The translations under genes and the position numbers were made by a program. Positions 5,398-6,715 of a stretch of 6,715 nucleotides of DNA are shown piece by piece. The DNA lies in NCBI GenBank assembly GCA_003158365.1, contig PMIW01000239.1, positions 1 to 6,715 on the forward strand. The letters run 5' to 3'. The stretch comes from Ignavibacteriota bacterium (GTDB taxonomy: Bacteria; Bacteroidota; Ignavibacteria; Tepidaquicellales; Tepidaquicellaceae). Within the stretch, counting starts at the first letter, position 1, and every line of letters starts with the position of its first letter. The notes beneath the pieces are model-generated. The model made no database searches. It was not told where the DNA came from and was given only the letters and a program-made list of their open reading frames with translations.

Positions 5398-6621
5398 TTA
5401 TCGTGATTCCTTTAAATAGTAATCGAGTATTGCATTTCCGACATCATACTTACTCATCTTCGGCAGCTTTAAGAAATTCTTTTTATCTATTAACGTAACA
5501 ATATTTGTATCTGTATTAAAACCTGCTCCGTCATCTTTCGGATTATTAAGTACAATCAAATCGAGGTTTTTTTCTTTCAGTTTTTTCTTTGCATTTTCGA
5601 TTCCATTGTCGGTTTCAAGAGCAAACCCAATCAGAAAAAAATTCTTTTTGTTTTTCCCGGCATAATTCAAGATATCAGTTGTTCTTTCAAACGCGATATT
5701 AAGAGAAAAATCTTTATCTTCTTTTTTAATTTTTTTATCAAAAACTTTTACAGGCCTGAAATCCGATACTGCGGCTGACATTATAACTGCATTCTTGTTT
5801 TTCAAATTTGATTTAACCGCATTGAACATCTCTTCCGAGGTTTTCACATCGATTTTCTTTATTCCGGTATTGGAAGTTAATTTTGTCGGTCCTGAAATCA
5901 GCGTCACTTCCGCACCTCTTTCGAATGCAGCCCTGGCAATTTCAAAGCCCATTTTACCGGATGAATAATTGGATATGTATCTTACGGAATCCAGCGGTTC
6001 TACAGTCGGTCCTGCAGTAATTAGAATCTTTTTACCTTCGAGGTCTTTTTTTTTTAGGAAGAATTTCTTTATTTCTTCGAACATTATTTCAGGCTCGGCC
6101 ATTTTGCCCATTCCAAATAGTCCGCTTGCAAGCTCGCCGTAAACCGGTTCTATAATTTTATATCCGCGGTTTTGAAGCTTTTTAATATTTTCCTGAGTGA
6201 CAGGTTTATTGTACATATCAACATCCATCGTAGGTGCAAAATAGACAGGACATCTGCAGGCTAAAACAGTTGAAAGTAAAAAATTATCGCTTATTCCGCA
6301 TGCAATTTTAGCAATTGAATTTGCAGTAGCGGGAGCAATGATAAAAACATCAGCCCACAAACCATATTTAATGTGCCAGGTACCTGCATTAATTGTTTCA
6401 ATGTTTTCAGTATTCACTGATTCGGGAAACATGTTTATCACCACTTCATTATTAGATAAAACCGATAATGTAAGCGGTGATACAAGCCTTGCAGCCGAAG
6501 GCGTCATTATAACTTTTACTTCAGCTCCTGCTTTTACAAGCAGGCGGACGAAATTACACATTTTGTATGCAGCAATTCCTCCGGTAATTCCCAGCAATAT
6601 TTTTTTACCTTTAAGCGGCAA
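5398..6621 (-). CDS. coaBC: Bifunctional phosphopantothenoylcysteine decarboxylase / phosphopantothenate-cysteine ligase
   Basis: The product is 407 residues, normal length. It makes 4'-phosphopantetheine in coenzyme A synthesis by joining phosphopantothenate to cysteine (CTP-dependent CoaB), then decarboxylating (flavin-dependent CoaC). The CoaC half is about 1-188: GITGGIAAYK 11-20, catalytic-type His83, PATANSIAKIACGISDN 97-113, APTMDVDMY 129-137, and GELASGLFGMGKM 162-174. The E. coli Cys158 region here reads ASG without Cys, as in several other phyla. The CoaB half is about 195-407: ITAGPTVEPLDSVRYISN 201-218, SSGKMG 220-225, AAVSDFRP 283-290, KIKK 297-300, GFALETDN 332-339. The start is TTG (6621..6619). 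No ATG lies upstream before the in-frame rpoZ stop, and the next ATG (codon 21) is beyond the conserved GITGG motif. An ATT at 6627 is a less likely alternative. Confidence 0.95.
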   Translation of the reverse strand: MPLKGKKILLGITGGIAAYKMCNFVRLLVKAGAEVKVIMTPSAARLVSPLTLSVLSNNEVVINMFPESVNTENIETINAGTWHIKYGLWADVFIIAPATANSIAKIACGISDNFLLSTVLACRCPVYFAPTMDVDMYNKPVTQENIKKLQNRGYKIIEPVYGELASGLFGMGKMAEPEIMFEEIKKFFLKKKDLEGKKILITAGPTVEPLDSVRYISNYSSGKMGFEIARAAFERGAEVTLISGPTKLTSNTGIKKIDVKTSEEMFNAVKSNLKNKNAVIMSAAVSDFRPVKVFDKKIKKEDKDFSLNIAFERTTDILNYAGKNKKNFFLIGFALETDNGIENAKKKLKEKNLDLIVLNNPKDDGAGFNTDTNIVTLIDKKNFLKLPKMSKYDVGNAILDYYLKESR

Positions 6622-6630
6622 GAGAATTGA

Positions 6631-6715
6631 TTATATATTATCTCTGTATCTGAAACTTAATTTATCTTTCACCAGTTCGTCTATAGCTTCTATAGTTGGT
6701 TTTGGACGTTTTTCA
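6631..6715 (-). CDS. rpoZ: RNA polymerase omega subunit, C-terminal fragment
   Basis: The last 27 codons of a gene entering from the right edge read EKRPKPTIEAIDELV followed by KDKLSFRYRDNI and a TAA at 6633..6631. The KRPKPTIxAIDEhhxxKL pattern is the C-terminal tail of the Bacteroidota/Chlorobi-type omega subunit, which helps assemble and stabilise RNA polymerase. The following coaBC gene supports this, since rpoZ-coaBC is a common gene order in many bacteria. The coaBC TTG lies nine nucleotides after the stop in the same reading frame. The assignment rests on a short fragment plus context. Confidence 0.75.
   Translation of the reverse strand, partial: EKRPKPTIEAIDELVKDKLSFRYRDNI

Noticed and set aside
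3143..6715. Mobile element, intein or defence genes in the operon region
   Set aside because: All frames are ordinary housekeeping genes; DnaB has no intein insertion, and no transposase, integrase or direct-repeat array is visible.

Overview
The window is AT-rich and densely coded, with all but one gene on the minus strand. The content suggests a low-GC member of the Bacteroidota/Ignavibacteriota (FCB) group. Three signs point there: the short omega-subunit tail, the Bacteroidota-like CoaBC motifs (GPTVE, TMDVDMY, ELASG), and start codons that lack Shine-Dalgarno sequences and instead follow A/T-rich stretches. This placement is an inference; no rRNA or other decisive marker is present.

Layout, in minus-strand transcription order from the right edge. 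(1) A compact housekeeping operon: the 3' end of rpoZ (RNA polymerase omega), coaBC (coenzyme A synthesis, TTG start 9 nt after rpoZ), a family-4 [4Fe-4S] uracil-DNA glycosylase, and the replicative helicase dnaB, which starts inside the glycosylase gene. (2) A lone plus-strand GNAT acetyltransferase of the spermidine/thialysine type. It converges on dnaB and shares a TTAA at the two stop codons. (3) A minus-strand pair diverging from the GNAT gene: a secreted DUF1460 (NlpC/P60-like) protein and, one nucleotide later, a PlsY-like membrane protein. (4) A monocistronic lipoprotein of unknown function with a Tyr/Gly-rich segment, followed by a good intrinsic terminator. (5) The first 17 codons of a short-chain dehydrogenase at the left edge.

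The operon in (1) joins transcription, cofactor supply, uracil repair and replication, a grouping of core growth genes. The least ordinary part is the PlsY-like protein in (3). It keeps the family fold signatures but departs from the consensus at several residues expected to bind substrate. I saw no mobile element, CRISPR array, RNA gene or defence system. Three short TTCCG/CGGAA-type hairpins lie in the intergenic gaps, and one of them looks like a dispersed palindromic repeat. I do not see an obviously new biological system here; the findings are modest and ranked accordingly.
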